NCBI GenBank assembly: GCA_039545295.1
Contig: BCIK01000007.1
Location: 627,835 to 691,834 of the forward strand
Direction: 5' to 3'
DNA length: 64,000 bases
DNA from: Udeniomyces pyricola
Taxonomy: Eukaryota; Basidiomycota; Tremellomycetes; Cystofilobasidiales; Mrakiaceae
The position numbers and the translations under genes were made by a program. Positions 36,783 through 47,297 of the stretch are shown here, piece after piece. A model generated the notes under the pieces. The model saw only the letters and a program-made list of their open reading frames with translations, was not told the origin of the DNA and made no database searches. Positions within the stretch are counted from its first letter, which is position 1. Every line of letters begins with the position of its first letter.

Positions 36783-39700
36783 ATGTCGCCTGTGACCGAC
36801 AAACGTTCTGCTGCCCCCGAGGACGATCCTCTCAACGAAGCCGCTCCCAAGAAGCCTCGGGTCGACCAGGTCTCATCGGACGGGCCAAATTCCCCCTTGC
36901 TCAGGACCAACTGGCGTATATGCTACATTGATGACATCCATCCCGGTAGCGAACAAGGCACTCTCGCCCACATGTCAGATACAAGAAATCGCCGGTCACG
37001 TTAACAAATGCACGAGGTCAGCTTACCGCATGGGCTGACAGGGTCACCTATGTTCCTTTCCATCGTCCCCTCCAGGACTCTTCGCCTTCTGCACGAGACC
37101 ACGTCAGACGAGGTTCAGCCCATAACCAATGTAAAATGCCTTTTCGGCTACCACGATTGGGTTGCAACTCTTCTGGTCGACCTCCAACAGTCAAGGACCA
37201 AAGCAGCTTGGCTTTTTCTTGTCGGATCCGACCCCGACTTGCGAACCGAAGGCTCGGGCGTGACTATCTTTGAGAAGGGACTTATGATGGTGCTGGGAGG
37301 CTCTCTACACAAGTGTAAGCATGAATCAATGGCGCTTCTGTCTGTTGAGACGCATCAAACCCACTCAATGTTTCGACTCGTGAAATCTAGATGGCTGCTT
37401 CTCGAAGTATCCCGGAGATGTTGTCAGTACATGTCGATCGGATCATCTCAGTATCTGTAGATCAATGCTGACTATATTTCCGGAAATCACCTCCTTATCG
37501 CCTTCAGCCGTGGAGAAATCTGGAGCCGTCCAACCAGCCAATCGCTACTGCGACATCTGCTACTCCTGCCGTCTCAGCCATACCTACACCGCCGGCCATC
37601 CAAGCACCACCTCCATCGACCGCTCCAACCGCTCCGGCATTTGCCAACAATGAACTTGTTCTCCATCTGGTCTCCGAAGTCACTCGCCTCTCTTCCGAAC
37701 TGGTCAGCCAACGAGTCGAACTCAACCATCTTCGCTCAGAGCTTGCATCACAGCAAACCGCCTTTCAACGGCTGCTTGAAGAATCCCGCGCCAGATCAAG
37801 CTCGTCCGGCTCTGGAATGGCGTCATCTTCCCGTACAGAGTATCGAGGCCATGGTAGTCCAGTCTCCAACCTTGCATCCTGCTCCGCGTCCCATGTTCCC
37901 TCCGACACTGTCTATATCACGGAAGCCAGGAACCATTCGTCTATAAGTCAGCGAACCAGCAATCGCGTGAGCGTTTCACACACAGTTCGCTCTTCATCAA
38001 AGGCACCTCTTCTTGATAGACCAAAAATTTGAAGCTAAACACGCATGTTCTTGTATTTTCATGACAATTTGGCATAGTCTGTCCCTTGGATATCGGTTTC
38101 AGACTTGCTCAAGAATCCGAAGCTCAATGACATCTACTCATGCGCTGGCATCGCCACCGACGTAAGCGACATGAAACATTCCTCAGGAATCGGTCAGTAC
38201 ATGGTCCTCGCTACAGTCTCATGGCTCATTCGAAACGTCGAGCTTGACAAAGTTTGGAACCCTTGTCCTTTCCCTTCTGTAGACTTGAACGTTAGATTCA
38301 AGTTGCACGATCCAGACGAGATTTCAAACCGCATCTCGGTCGTGCTCTATGCCACTCGAGCTGAGGTTCTCCCGACATGTTTCGAAAATCAAGTTGTTGT
38401 CCTCATCAAGATGAAGGTTCGTCCCAAACTACAATTTCCTCGATTGCTTATCACATCGGCCTGGCCAAGTCTTGAGAACTCATGCTCGTCAACCTGACCT
38501 TTGTTTTGGTCCCTTGACCCCTTCCGGCTTGCTCCACGAACACCTTCTGGCTTACAACCCCTATACGCCTCAATATCCAGCTCATCTCGTACGCCTCTTC
38601 GCGAAATGGCCCAAACGACACTCTGATGCTTCGTGGTTCATCCAAAAGCCCTTATGGCTGGCTCATATTCCTTGAGCCACATCAAGACGTTTCGTATCCC
38701 ACGCGAGCTCTCTCCGAGGCGGAGATGCAAGAATGCGAGCGTATGCGCAGAGGGACACCCTTAACGGACCATGGCCGTGCTGGTGGGGTTACTGTGGATC
38801 AACCGGCATCACTCTCTGACTATCGACCTCCCCCACCCCCGAAATTGGGCGTCCGATCCTCTCAACGAGCGGAAGATCGGTCATCTAGGTCATCGTCATC
38901 GACGGGAGCATATGCATCCAAGTTGGAGATTAAGCGAATTGAAGAGCTTAGCGAAGGGTACTGCGATATGGTCGTACAGGCATGTCCCTCTCCCCCCCCC
39001 CCCACTTGGTCATCATCGTCCTTGCTCTGGAAAGATACATGAATCCGTGCTTATCGTGTTTTGTTCTCTTTTATATATATATATATAAATTTTCAACTTA
39101 TCTCCCTCACTCGTGTATCGACACCTTTTATCTATCTACATCGTTGCACCAGATCATGAGAGTTGATTCCATGTCTCGACCCCCTAATTTCATCGTGACC
39201 GACTTCACGTCTCATCCAGACCTTCCACCGGGTCCCTCCCAATACCCACCTCTTCCGAAACCCCACTCACTCCCCTCTACTCCCCCTCCGCTACCACTCG
39301 AGCCCTTTGGAACACACTCCCTTCGCCTGACTGCGTGGGACACGCCCAACGTTTCTGAGCTTCTCCGACCAGGCGAGATCGTCCGTCTAGTCAATGTCGA
39401 AATCAAGTACTACCAAACGAAGGAAGGCGTCGAAGGTCAGAGGTACATCGATGGCGCCGTTAGGTTCAAGGGGGATCGATCGAGGATCGTCAAGTTGATT
39501 GGGGAAGATGATCCGTTGAGGATGGCGTTGCTTAGGTCAGTCACCTCCTCTCTCTCCCCCCCCCCCCCCCCNNTTGTCAATCTCCATACCATTTGAGAGC
39601 GGAAAAAAGCAGATGCGAAAATCATCCAACCTGACATGTATCAATTCATCTCTCATCTCATCTCTTTCTTTATTTTTTCGTCCTTCATTCCTTCTCTCCT

Positions 39701-39795
39701 ATAGACGCCGCAAAGGCTTCTACCAGCGAGTCAAACAAGCCGTCGCTAATAACAACAATAGCAGTAGCAGTAGGAGTCATGGTAGCAACTCATAA
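36783..39795 (+). CDS. Second POT1-like telomere-binding protein (two OB folds)
   Basis: Nine exons (36783-36973, 37076-37312, 37391-37406, 37508-37946, 38103-38192, 38283-38416, 38581-38979, 39153-39535, 39705-39795) give 659 residues, the usual POT1 size. Order: basic N-terminus (PKKPR); a globular domain (about 45-150) ending in EKGLMMVLGGS and WLLLEPW; a Pro/Ala linker; a coiled coil (about 195-242, VSEVTRLSSELVSQRVEL); OB1 (about 300-425, YSCAGIATDVSD ... VNVRFKLHDPDE-like strand, RGSSKSPYGWLIFLEP); then OB2 starting VVQIMRVD with VTDFTSHPD at 517-525 and ending KGDRSRIVKLIGEDD. It lacks the extra OB units and Cys cluster of its neighbour. The third exon is 16 nt. Intron 7 appears to be GC-AG. 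The V-T-D-F-T-S-H-P-D motif is identical to one in the divergent neighbour. Confidence 0.85.
37391..37406 (+). other. 16-nt microexon in the second POT1-like gene
   Basis: The exon is preceded by CTAG and followed by GTATCC. It shifts phase 2 to phase 0 and gives HKWLLLEPW. Without it the two flanking exons cannot be joined in frame. Confidence 0.6.
38980..39152 (+). other. GC-AG intron (second POT1-like gene, intron 7)
   Basis: The donor reads CAG|GCATGT and the acceptor CCAG|ATC. It follows a Gln in phase 0, exactly where the neighbouring POT1 gene splits its VVQ and YCQ codons. A GT donor two codons upstream (GTC|GTACAG) is possible but would delete that Val-Gln. Confidence 0.6.
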
Positions 39796-40132
39796 CCCTC
39801 CACTCCACATCTATTTTGACATCCATGTCCCCGTCATAGACGGCGATATTTCTTTGCTGCTGCTGCTGCTGCTGCTGCTGCGCCCAACAAATATTATACA
39901 TATAGCTATTTCGTACCGTAATATATATATGCGTCATGCCTGATCCTTCATTCTCAATCCACACCGCAGTCCGATCTCAAGGTGCAATTCAATGACTCGT
40001 CCATCTGTTACATGATCAACCGAGAACCCACTCAAATGACCACATCCAATTACAAAAAGGGGGGCCTTCCAAGACAAAAGAAGCAGAAAAAAAAACCCCG
40101 GGCAAGTTGAATGGAAGAAAAGAAAAACGGAC

Positions 40133-40164
<32 letters not shown>

Positions 40165-41019
40165 AGCTGAAAGAAGAACGGAGGAAGGGAAGGGGGTATC
40201 AAATCATCGGTTCGAAGAATCTGCAGATATAACGCCGATAGGGTAGGGATGGTTTCGAAAGGAAAGGGAAAGAGGAAAAACCGAACAACCAGGCGGGTCG
40301 AGCGAGAGAAAGAGAGAGAGAGCGCGCGGGCCAGCTGATGATCAGGAAGCAAGCGAGAATCATAAGGGACGAAAAAAAAAGACGAAGCTGATAGATGGAG
40401 AAGGAAGGGTCTGACGAATAAAAAGTAGAGATTAAGGGGGGAAGAACAAGAGAAAGTGACGAGCCTAGGAAGATGGAAAGCAGGAAGAAGGGTTAGAAAA
40501 AGGTAGATGAAATCGAAGACACGCAAGGAATCGGAAGGGATACGGAATGGCGACAAGACAAAGGGCTCGAAAGTAGACCGTAACAAAAGGGAAAAAATAA
40601 ATGGTTGGGAGGAAGTGAGATGTATTGGCATTGGGTTTGAGTCATTGGAAAAGAAGTGATATCGGTGTTGACAGCGTGAAAGAAAAAGAAAGAGGTAAGA
40701 GTGACAAAGATAAGGATGGGGAATGAAACGATAAGGAAACGATACAATTTCAATGGTTCACAAAGAAGAAGGGAAGGGGGAAGAGAGGGGGGAGGGAGTT
40801 CTGATAAGAGGAGAGTCAATAGTCGAGTCGAGTGAGCGTGCGGCATTGATGCGAGATGAGAAGTGAAGATAGGAGTTAGGAGAGTTGGTCAGAGATGAAT
40901 GTGCTGGAATGCAACGAAGAAGCGGGTGGAAGCAATGCAAGGAAGATAGAGACGGAGTGGAGTAAGGGAGACGGAGTGAGATTTCTGATGACGAGAAAAA
41001 TGAAGAGAGAACCAGGCCA
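39796..41019. other. Convergent intergenic region
   Basis: No gene is visible in these 1.2 kb. There is a (CTG)n run at about 39857-39881, TA-rich DNA near 39890-39930 and a purine-rich block at 40070-41000. The block includes (GA)n at about 40131-40158. Apparent frames are low-complexity Phe/Leu/Ser strings on the minus strand. Confidence 0.65.
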
Positions 41020-44000
41020 TTATTGGCTGCGGCCTTCGCTGACGCCTTGCATCTTGAACTCATCGTCATGAGGTGGTGGAGGTGGAGGTGGAGGCGGAGA
41101 CAGATGAGGTGGCGGTGGTGGAGGCGATGGGTGTGGTGATAGAGCTGACGGTGGTGGAAGTGGCGAGAGAAGAGACGAGGCTAGCTTAGCAGCTGAATGA
41201 TCGTTGACTGATGAAAGTGCGGGCGCCGGACGTAAGGAAAAAGGTAGCGATGAGGGTGGTAAAGGGGACGTCCCTCCTGCCACCTTTTCGAGCTTGACTG
41301 AGACGTTTCCAGGATCACTACTGCCCACTGGTGGATTCCCTCCAATAATGGAAGCAGCAGCCTGTTCACTGCCCTTGCATACGAGAACACCCGTCTCCTC
41401 GAGGAGGCTCCAGATCTTAGAAGTCTTGTTGACATCAATTTTGATGAGCCCTCGGGCTTCCCTTCGGCGAAGGTTGCCGCCGCGACGAGCATACTCGCGG
41501 ATGAGCGTCTCCTTTATCATGAGATATCTAAGACAAAAAAAAGCGTTCGATTTGATCAGTAAAAAGGAGCCTTGAGAGAGTGTTAGGAAGCACCTAGGGA
41601 GAGGTCGGAGGGAGAAAAGGGGGGGGGGGGACTGTGTGGACGAACGGTTTGGGAAGGATGCGAAGGGTTGAGCACAGCTCTTGCTCTGACGGGGTTAGGA
41701 GATGCAGCGAGGCGGCCGAAGCAAGATTGAGTGGCGCAGCTACCGATGGAAGTACGTGAGAAATCAGGAAAGAAAAATGTAAGTCATGTGCATGAGATAC
41801 CTCATGGGAGAATGCACAGGAGAAGAAGAAGACGGAACGTACGAGGTTTCCTGCCTGAAGCGACTCCTGCAGGGCCGACGCTACCCCGACCCGAGCTGCC
41901 TTCCCGACTATCCCGTCCGACCTTGGAATCTGACGGTCCAGCGCCCCCCAACGAGAAGCGGCCAACGTTGGCTCGGCCGCCTTTGGGATCGATGCCGGTC
42001 GTCTACGATGCAAGTACCAGGGTGAGAATTGAGCCATGAGCTTGCGTCCAACGACGGCAGAAGCCGATGAGATGATGAAAAGGGTGGTTTGCTTACTCTA
42101 AACTCAAGTTGCGACTCATAACGTTCGGCATCAGCGATCGTCGTGATGCCCTTGGCTCGATAAGTTTGGAGCTGAGTGATGCGACTTCGAAGCGTCTCCT
42201 CGTCTGTTTAAATAACCGATCAGCAGGCAAGGGGACGAGATCAATCTTCAGACCAAGGACTCCAGAGGCATATACGCAAACTTCATTTTTAAGACATATG
42301 CTTGATTGAGCATGAGGAAACGTACAGATCAACCCTTCGATGAATTCTTCGTGGTCCTCGGGAGTCTGCAGCTTGGCAAAGACCTTGTACTTCTGGATGA
42401 GATCTTTTTCCTTCTGAGGACGCTTCCTGTCGGCCGCGATGATCTACAGGTCAAACACGAAGAGACCCGAGTACATGCGGGCGGAGCAACATGGACAATG
42501 TCAGTCCCTACAAGCAAAGCCCATGGTGCTGATGTGTAAGCAAAAGGCCGGGCAACATAAACGTACCTTCTTATGGTCCATGAGGCCACGCTGGAACATG
42601 ACATTCTTGGCCTCCCTTCTCCGGTCAAGTTTGTCATTGTAAATCTCAAGGATAGCCAATTTGAGCATAAGATCATCGGAGTCTTCCAGATAATCTGGCG
42701 AGTCCGTGTTGACGGCAAGCGGAGCAACGACAGGGGCAGGGGGCGCTGAAGCAGGAGGATGGGGTGGCAGTGGGGCTGGAACGGGTGCAGGCGAGTGCTG
42801 GAAAGTGGACGAGGAAACGGCCGAGTCGGAGAATGGTAGTGGCGGTGGTGGAGGGTTGGGCGATTCGACTCCAGCGGAAGGAAGATTGGTGGAAGATTGA
42901 GAGGGAGAGGCATGCAAGGGGTCCGAAGATGGTACCAGAAGGTGGACTGAGGATGAAGGTAGAGATGAGGCTGTAGCGGCAGATCCGTCCATCGATGATA
43001 CCACGGAAGATTGCTGTTTGTTTGCGTTGGACTTTTTAGAGGTTTTGGTGGAAGACGAAGCGAGTCCTCGACTCGAGGACGCCATTGAAGGAAACGCCCC
43101 GTCCTGGACTGAGGCGGTATCAACGGTTGAAGTCGGGCCTGGGATCAGAGTATTGTCTTCTTCTTCCTCTTCCTCTTCGGGCTCGTCAATATCCATCTTG
43201 TTCGGCCCATCGCTTGACTCGATCGTTGCTTTGACCACACCTGATATGCTGCTTCCCGGCTCTGCCACAGTGCCCGTCTCGTAGCCCTCCTCACCTGGGA
43301 CACGTTCCCCTGGCTGGTCTCCTCCCCCATACTGCATCACAAGACCAAACTCCATGTCCTTGACGGGATTCTCGGCCTCATCGTGGAGTTCATGCTCAAA
43401 ATCCAGGCGACCTGGCATGAAGCCTGCAATCTCGTGATTGGTTGGAGCCGAGACGAGCGGTTTCGAGTTTTGAGGGTTGGGAATGTCTGGGAAAATGAAA
43501 GAGAGCAGGATCTAGTAAGACTATGTAACCTAGTGACCACTCAAGTTACAAGTTGCAGACTTTCTGTAAGCCGCCGTGAGAGGCTGAACGTACCTGCTGG
43601 GACGGCCCTCATATCTTCGATTCTCCTCTTCTTCCTCTGCTGAAAAGTTTCTGGATCAATGTCGAACGTAATCTTCTCCTTCTGAAAGCATAAGTTTGAC
43701 GAGGGGTCTCTCATCAGCTCATACACGACCAAGACTGCGGTCGCAAGCTTAATCGATCGGACTTACCTGTGCTATCCCCACCTCGTCTGGTTGGTTGCCT
43801 ACCCACACCTCCAGGTAGTGACTCTCACACTCCTCCCTCGTCCTTGTCCCGACATGCTCGGCCGCGTCCTGCCAATTGCCAAGGCCGAAGAGCGTGAGGC
43901 CCTCGATCAGAAGCAGCTCCTCGTCGGCGCCCCAGGATTCGGTAAATATGGGATAAGAGTGTTGTTCCTGCTCATGAGACAGAGCATGGTGTAGGCAGAG

Positions 44001-44912
44001 CGTGTTCGCAACACGATCAGCATATGAACATCAAGACGAAACGAAACGACGCGTATCCTTGAAGTCTGGACAGAGGAAGACGTACAACGACGCGATAATC
44101 GTGCCATCGTTTATGCTTGCCACCTTCCTTTCCTCGGCAGAAGCAGCTTGGACATAAATCAACCTCTTCGCATCCTGAGGCGGCGCATTTGATCCGAACG
44201 GTATGAGTCTGAACACAGGATTGGTCGGGAGCCAAGGAAAAAGAAAGATGAAAGTATTAGCCCGCCGGATCGAGGGCGACCGGGAGCAGGACGCGTTATG
44301 GCACCGCGTGTCGGGGTCACAGAGGGGCTCGGACGTCGGGAACGACGGACGTACGATATCAGAGTGGCAGAAGTCGCAATTGTCTAGCCGACGCGTTCAT
44401 TGCAGAACGAATGAGGCGAAGAGAGCGATCAAAGACGCGTGTGAAAAGAGGGGAGGTGACGAGATGGCAAGCGATCAAACGGATGCGGACGGACACACGA
44501 GAAAGGGCAAATGGAAGCGGGACAGGTGAGATGAGCACGCAACACGACGACTCCCTGTTGGACCCGAGGCGGACAGCGGCGAGGTTTAGCACGAGGAACA
44601 TACATTGAATACCACTAGCGAGGTGAAGGGCTGTGAGTGAGAACAAGATAAAGGATTGGCGATGGAGAGAGGAAGAAGAAGAAGAAGAAGAAGAAAAAAA
44701 GGTCGGTAAGCCTAGGGGCGATCTTGGCGGCGGGCGGAGAGAGGGATAGACCGGATGGGACAGGAGAGAGAAACCGGGGGTGAAGAGAAGAGAAAGGGAG
44801 GAGGAGAGGGGTGAGGAGGGGAAGAGAGGAGGGGAGGGTGGCGGCGCGGGCGGCAAGACTGACGCTTCTGAACTTCCTGAGCTGTATCCTTCTTGCGAGA
44901 GGAGACAGTCAT
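41020..44912 (-). CDS. ADA2: SAGA/ADA transcriptional adaptor ADA2
   Basis: ADA2 stimulates GCN5 histone acetylation in SAGA/ADA. Twelve exons: 44912-44864, 44630-44604, 44383-44355, 44208-44086, 43967-43767, 43681-43594, 43486-42567, 42443-42326, 42203-42097, 42002-41843, 41739-41646 and 41527-41020, giving 807 residues. Order: ZZ zinc finger (about 26-76: [31 protein letters not shown]); Myb/SANT domain (about 86-135: [21 protein letters not shown]); the conserved [17 protein letters not shown] segment; and [19 protein letters not shown]. The C-terminal SWIRM follows (about 625-690: [38 protein letters not shown]). A disordered Ser/Pro/Glu insert of about 200 residues precedes the helical part, and a poly-Pro tail follows SWIRM, making it long for ADA2. 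Its start and the first small exons fit by phase and by the zinc-finger sequence. Confidence 0.94.
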
Positions 44913-45305
44913 GGGCGGGCGGTCCTCGTGTCGGGCAGGATAGAAGCGTGAAGAGAGCCGGAGTGATGAACGAAGGAGGCAGGCGGGAGAGGGGAGGAGA
45001 CAGGAAGGGGACGGGGGATGGGCTGGGCTGGGCTGGGCTGGGATCGGAAAGGAAGACGGCGAGCGAGCGAGGAGGAGGAGGAGGAATCGGGAGGAACACT
45101 CCCGGTCATGATGCGGCATCATGCATCATCACAAGCGCGTCCACCCGTTTCGGCTTCGTCGCTTGGACTCGATCATACGTGGATTCATATAAGCAAGCAT
45201 CCAGTACCCAGTGCTGGCCAAGCGCGCTCGCTCTTTCCTCAGAAATCAGAGGCATATATCGTCCATCAATCACCCAACATCATTCCTGCATCTTTGACCC
45301 CTATC
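44913..45305. promoter_or_regulatory. Divergent promoter, ADA2 / Tda10-like kinase
   Basis: These 393 bp contain a GGGCT repeat (about 45019-45040), a GAGGAGGAG stretch (about 45067-45090) and an AT-richer kinase leader. Both genes face outward. Confidence 0.5.
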
Positions 45306-46757
45306 ATGGCCACTCATTCCGAAACCCCATCTGCCGCTCAAGCTATGGCAGATCATATCATCTCCCAGCTCGAGGAACACACAACCTCGCTTCCCATCTT
45401 TGTCGGCATCCAAGGTGCCCAGGGCTGCGGCAGGTATTATTCTCCCATTCACTAGTTTCTTTCCCTCGGACACCTATTTCTGCTCAGGTCTCTCCTCGAA
45501 ACGCTCGACTTATCATCAGAGCGCCACATCTAGCCACAGCAAGCTAACATCAACCCAAAATCTACCGCCCCACCATCAACAGGCAAAACCTACCTCACTT
45601 CGCATCTCCTCAAGATACTTACATCTACACCGCATGACCTCAAGGTGCTCACGCTCTCCATCGATGACCTCTATCTCCCGTACGAAGGTCTCAAGTCGCT
45701 CGCCTCGTCCAACCCTACTAACCAACTCCTCCAAGGACGAGGCCTCCCGGGTACTCACGACGTTGACCTGGGCGAGCGTATCCTCTCGACAATCCGGAAA
45801 CCCTCCTTGCTGCCTGCCGACTCAGCAGGTCTTCAGCTACCCTTCTTTGACAAGTCCTGTCACGGCGGTTTTGGTGATCGGCTAAATCCGACTGCACCCG
45901 GCCATCCGTACCCAGAGGTGCTTTCAGCGGAGTTGCTCCGGTCGCTCGACGTCGTTATTCTCGAAGGGTGGTCCGTTGGCTTCCTTCCGCTATCGCCCAA
46001 CGAGCTTGTCCGCAGATACGCGATTGCAAAGGCCGAGGAGTCTATCAGGGGACCCGATATCCCTATGGATGGAGAGACAGACAGCGCATCCAATCTGGAT
46101 ACCGATCAAGAGCAGCAGATGGATGAGAGCGAAAACGAGACGGAGCTTGAAGCCTGGGAGCGACCCAAGTTTTTGGACATCGAGCTGGAAAGCCTGGTTG
46201 AACTAAACGAGATGCTCAAACGGTATGAGGTGTGGTACCGGTACCTGCAAGTCTTCATTCAAGTGCGTTGATCGATTTATTTGAGCCGTTTATTTTGTTT
46301 TGCTTGTACTTCTTTGAAAAATGCGATTAAAAATTGTGGGTTTCCCGTTGTTCCGCGTGGACTGAATTATTTTTCTGCAGCTTACTCCCCCAAGTCTGGC
46401 GACGATCTACAGGTGGCGTATGCAACAAGAACATCACCGTGCGTTGAACTGCTCTTCATCCTGCCTTCTGCACCGCAGTGACGACGTGGACTGATCAGAT
46501 CCTCAAACTACAAATGTCAATCACGTTCTTTGCGTCGCACTCATCTCCATCCGCTCACATTCTCTCGCCCAGTCCAAGCAACAACGCAGGTATCCTGCAT
46601 GACGGACGACCAAGTCGTCGCCTTTGTAGACCGTTACATGCCTGGGTACGAGCTGTGGCTCGAGGGTGTTCGCTCTCCAATGCAACCCTGGTACGGCCGA
46701 GGACTTGCGATCCATCTTGGGGAGGACAGGGAGGTGTTGCAGTGCGAGTCTTTTTGA
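45306..46757 (+). CDS. P-loop kinase of the Tda10 / plant-type D-glycerate 3-kinase family
   Basis: Four exons (45306-45429, 45583-46262, 46381-46438, 46573-46757) give 348 residues. The Walker A loop GIQGAQGCGKT (34-44) is created only if the first intron uses a GC donor (GCG|GCAGGT). Then come VLTLSIDDLYLPYEGL, GRGLPGTHDVDLGERIL, LPFFDKSCHGGFGDR, VVILEGWSVGF and, near the end, FVDRYMPGYELWLEGV. These blocks are typical of fungal Tda10 and of glycerate kinase GLYK, both in the P-loop kinase/uridine-kinase superfamily. In plants the enzyme makes 3-phosphoglycerate; the fungal substrate is less certain. An acidic insert of about 35 residues sits before the FLDIELESLVELNE helix. The gene is divergent from ADA2. 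Confidence 0.88.
45430..45582 (+). other. GC-AG intron (Tda10-like kinase, intron 1)
   Basis: The donor is GCG|GCAGGT and the acceptor ACAG|GCA. The overlapping GT site four bases downstream would break the Walker A Gly-Lys-Thr. Confidence 0.75.
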
Positions 46758-47297
46758 GGACAAAAAGAGGGTACTTCACGGAGGATTAAAAGGCAAGGGC
46801 TCTAGACGTGGCTCGGCCGAGAGACGTACTGGGCTCGGGGTTTACGGGCTCAAACGATTTATGCATGCATGTATCTCTTACGTAGATTCTCCTGTATATA
46901 AAGGCGTCCGCGAAGTGAGATTTGTCCAACACGTTCACGGTATATTTTCATCTGCAGTCTTTGCACGCATATTGCAAGCTACATCGCCTCATCGCGGACC
47001 ACTTGGGGCCAGGCTTTGGTGCAATCACGGACCGCAGGCAAAAAAGGATCGTCGCCTGCGGCCGGGACCGAAAGTTGTTTTCTTCTTGTCCCCTTGATTT
47101 GGCCTTCCTGTCAAACATAAAACGTCGACGTTCTCTTGCTCACGTTCCACCTGCTTTCGACTTTCTCTTACCTCGCTCGTCTCATCACCTTCCCTGCTTG
47201 CTCCTTCTCCTGTGGACCGGTTCCCTTTGAGATAGACAATCCTTGCCCTTCCTCCACTCCCCCACTGTCCCAATTGTCCACTCCAAACCACCTGATC
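46758..47297. other. Intergenic region
   Basis: Between two plus-strand genes. A short ATG/TGC-rich segment (about 46858-46880) and a C/T-rich leader before the GH128 gene are the only notable content. Confidence 0.5.

Noticed and set aside
29618..39795. The two POT1-family genes as an assembly duplication
   Set aside because: Their DNA and protein sequences differ almost everywhere apart from short motifs, and the exon structures differ.
39996..40900. Minus-strand Phe/Leu/Ser frames between the POT1-like gene and ADA2
   Set aside because: They are antisense to a purine-rich low-complexity tract; apparent membrane segments are composition artefacts.
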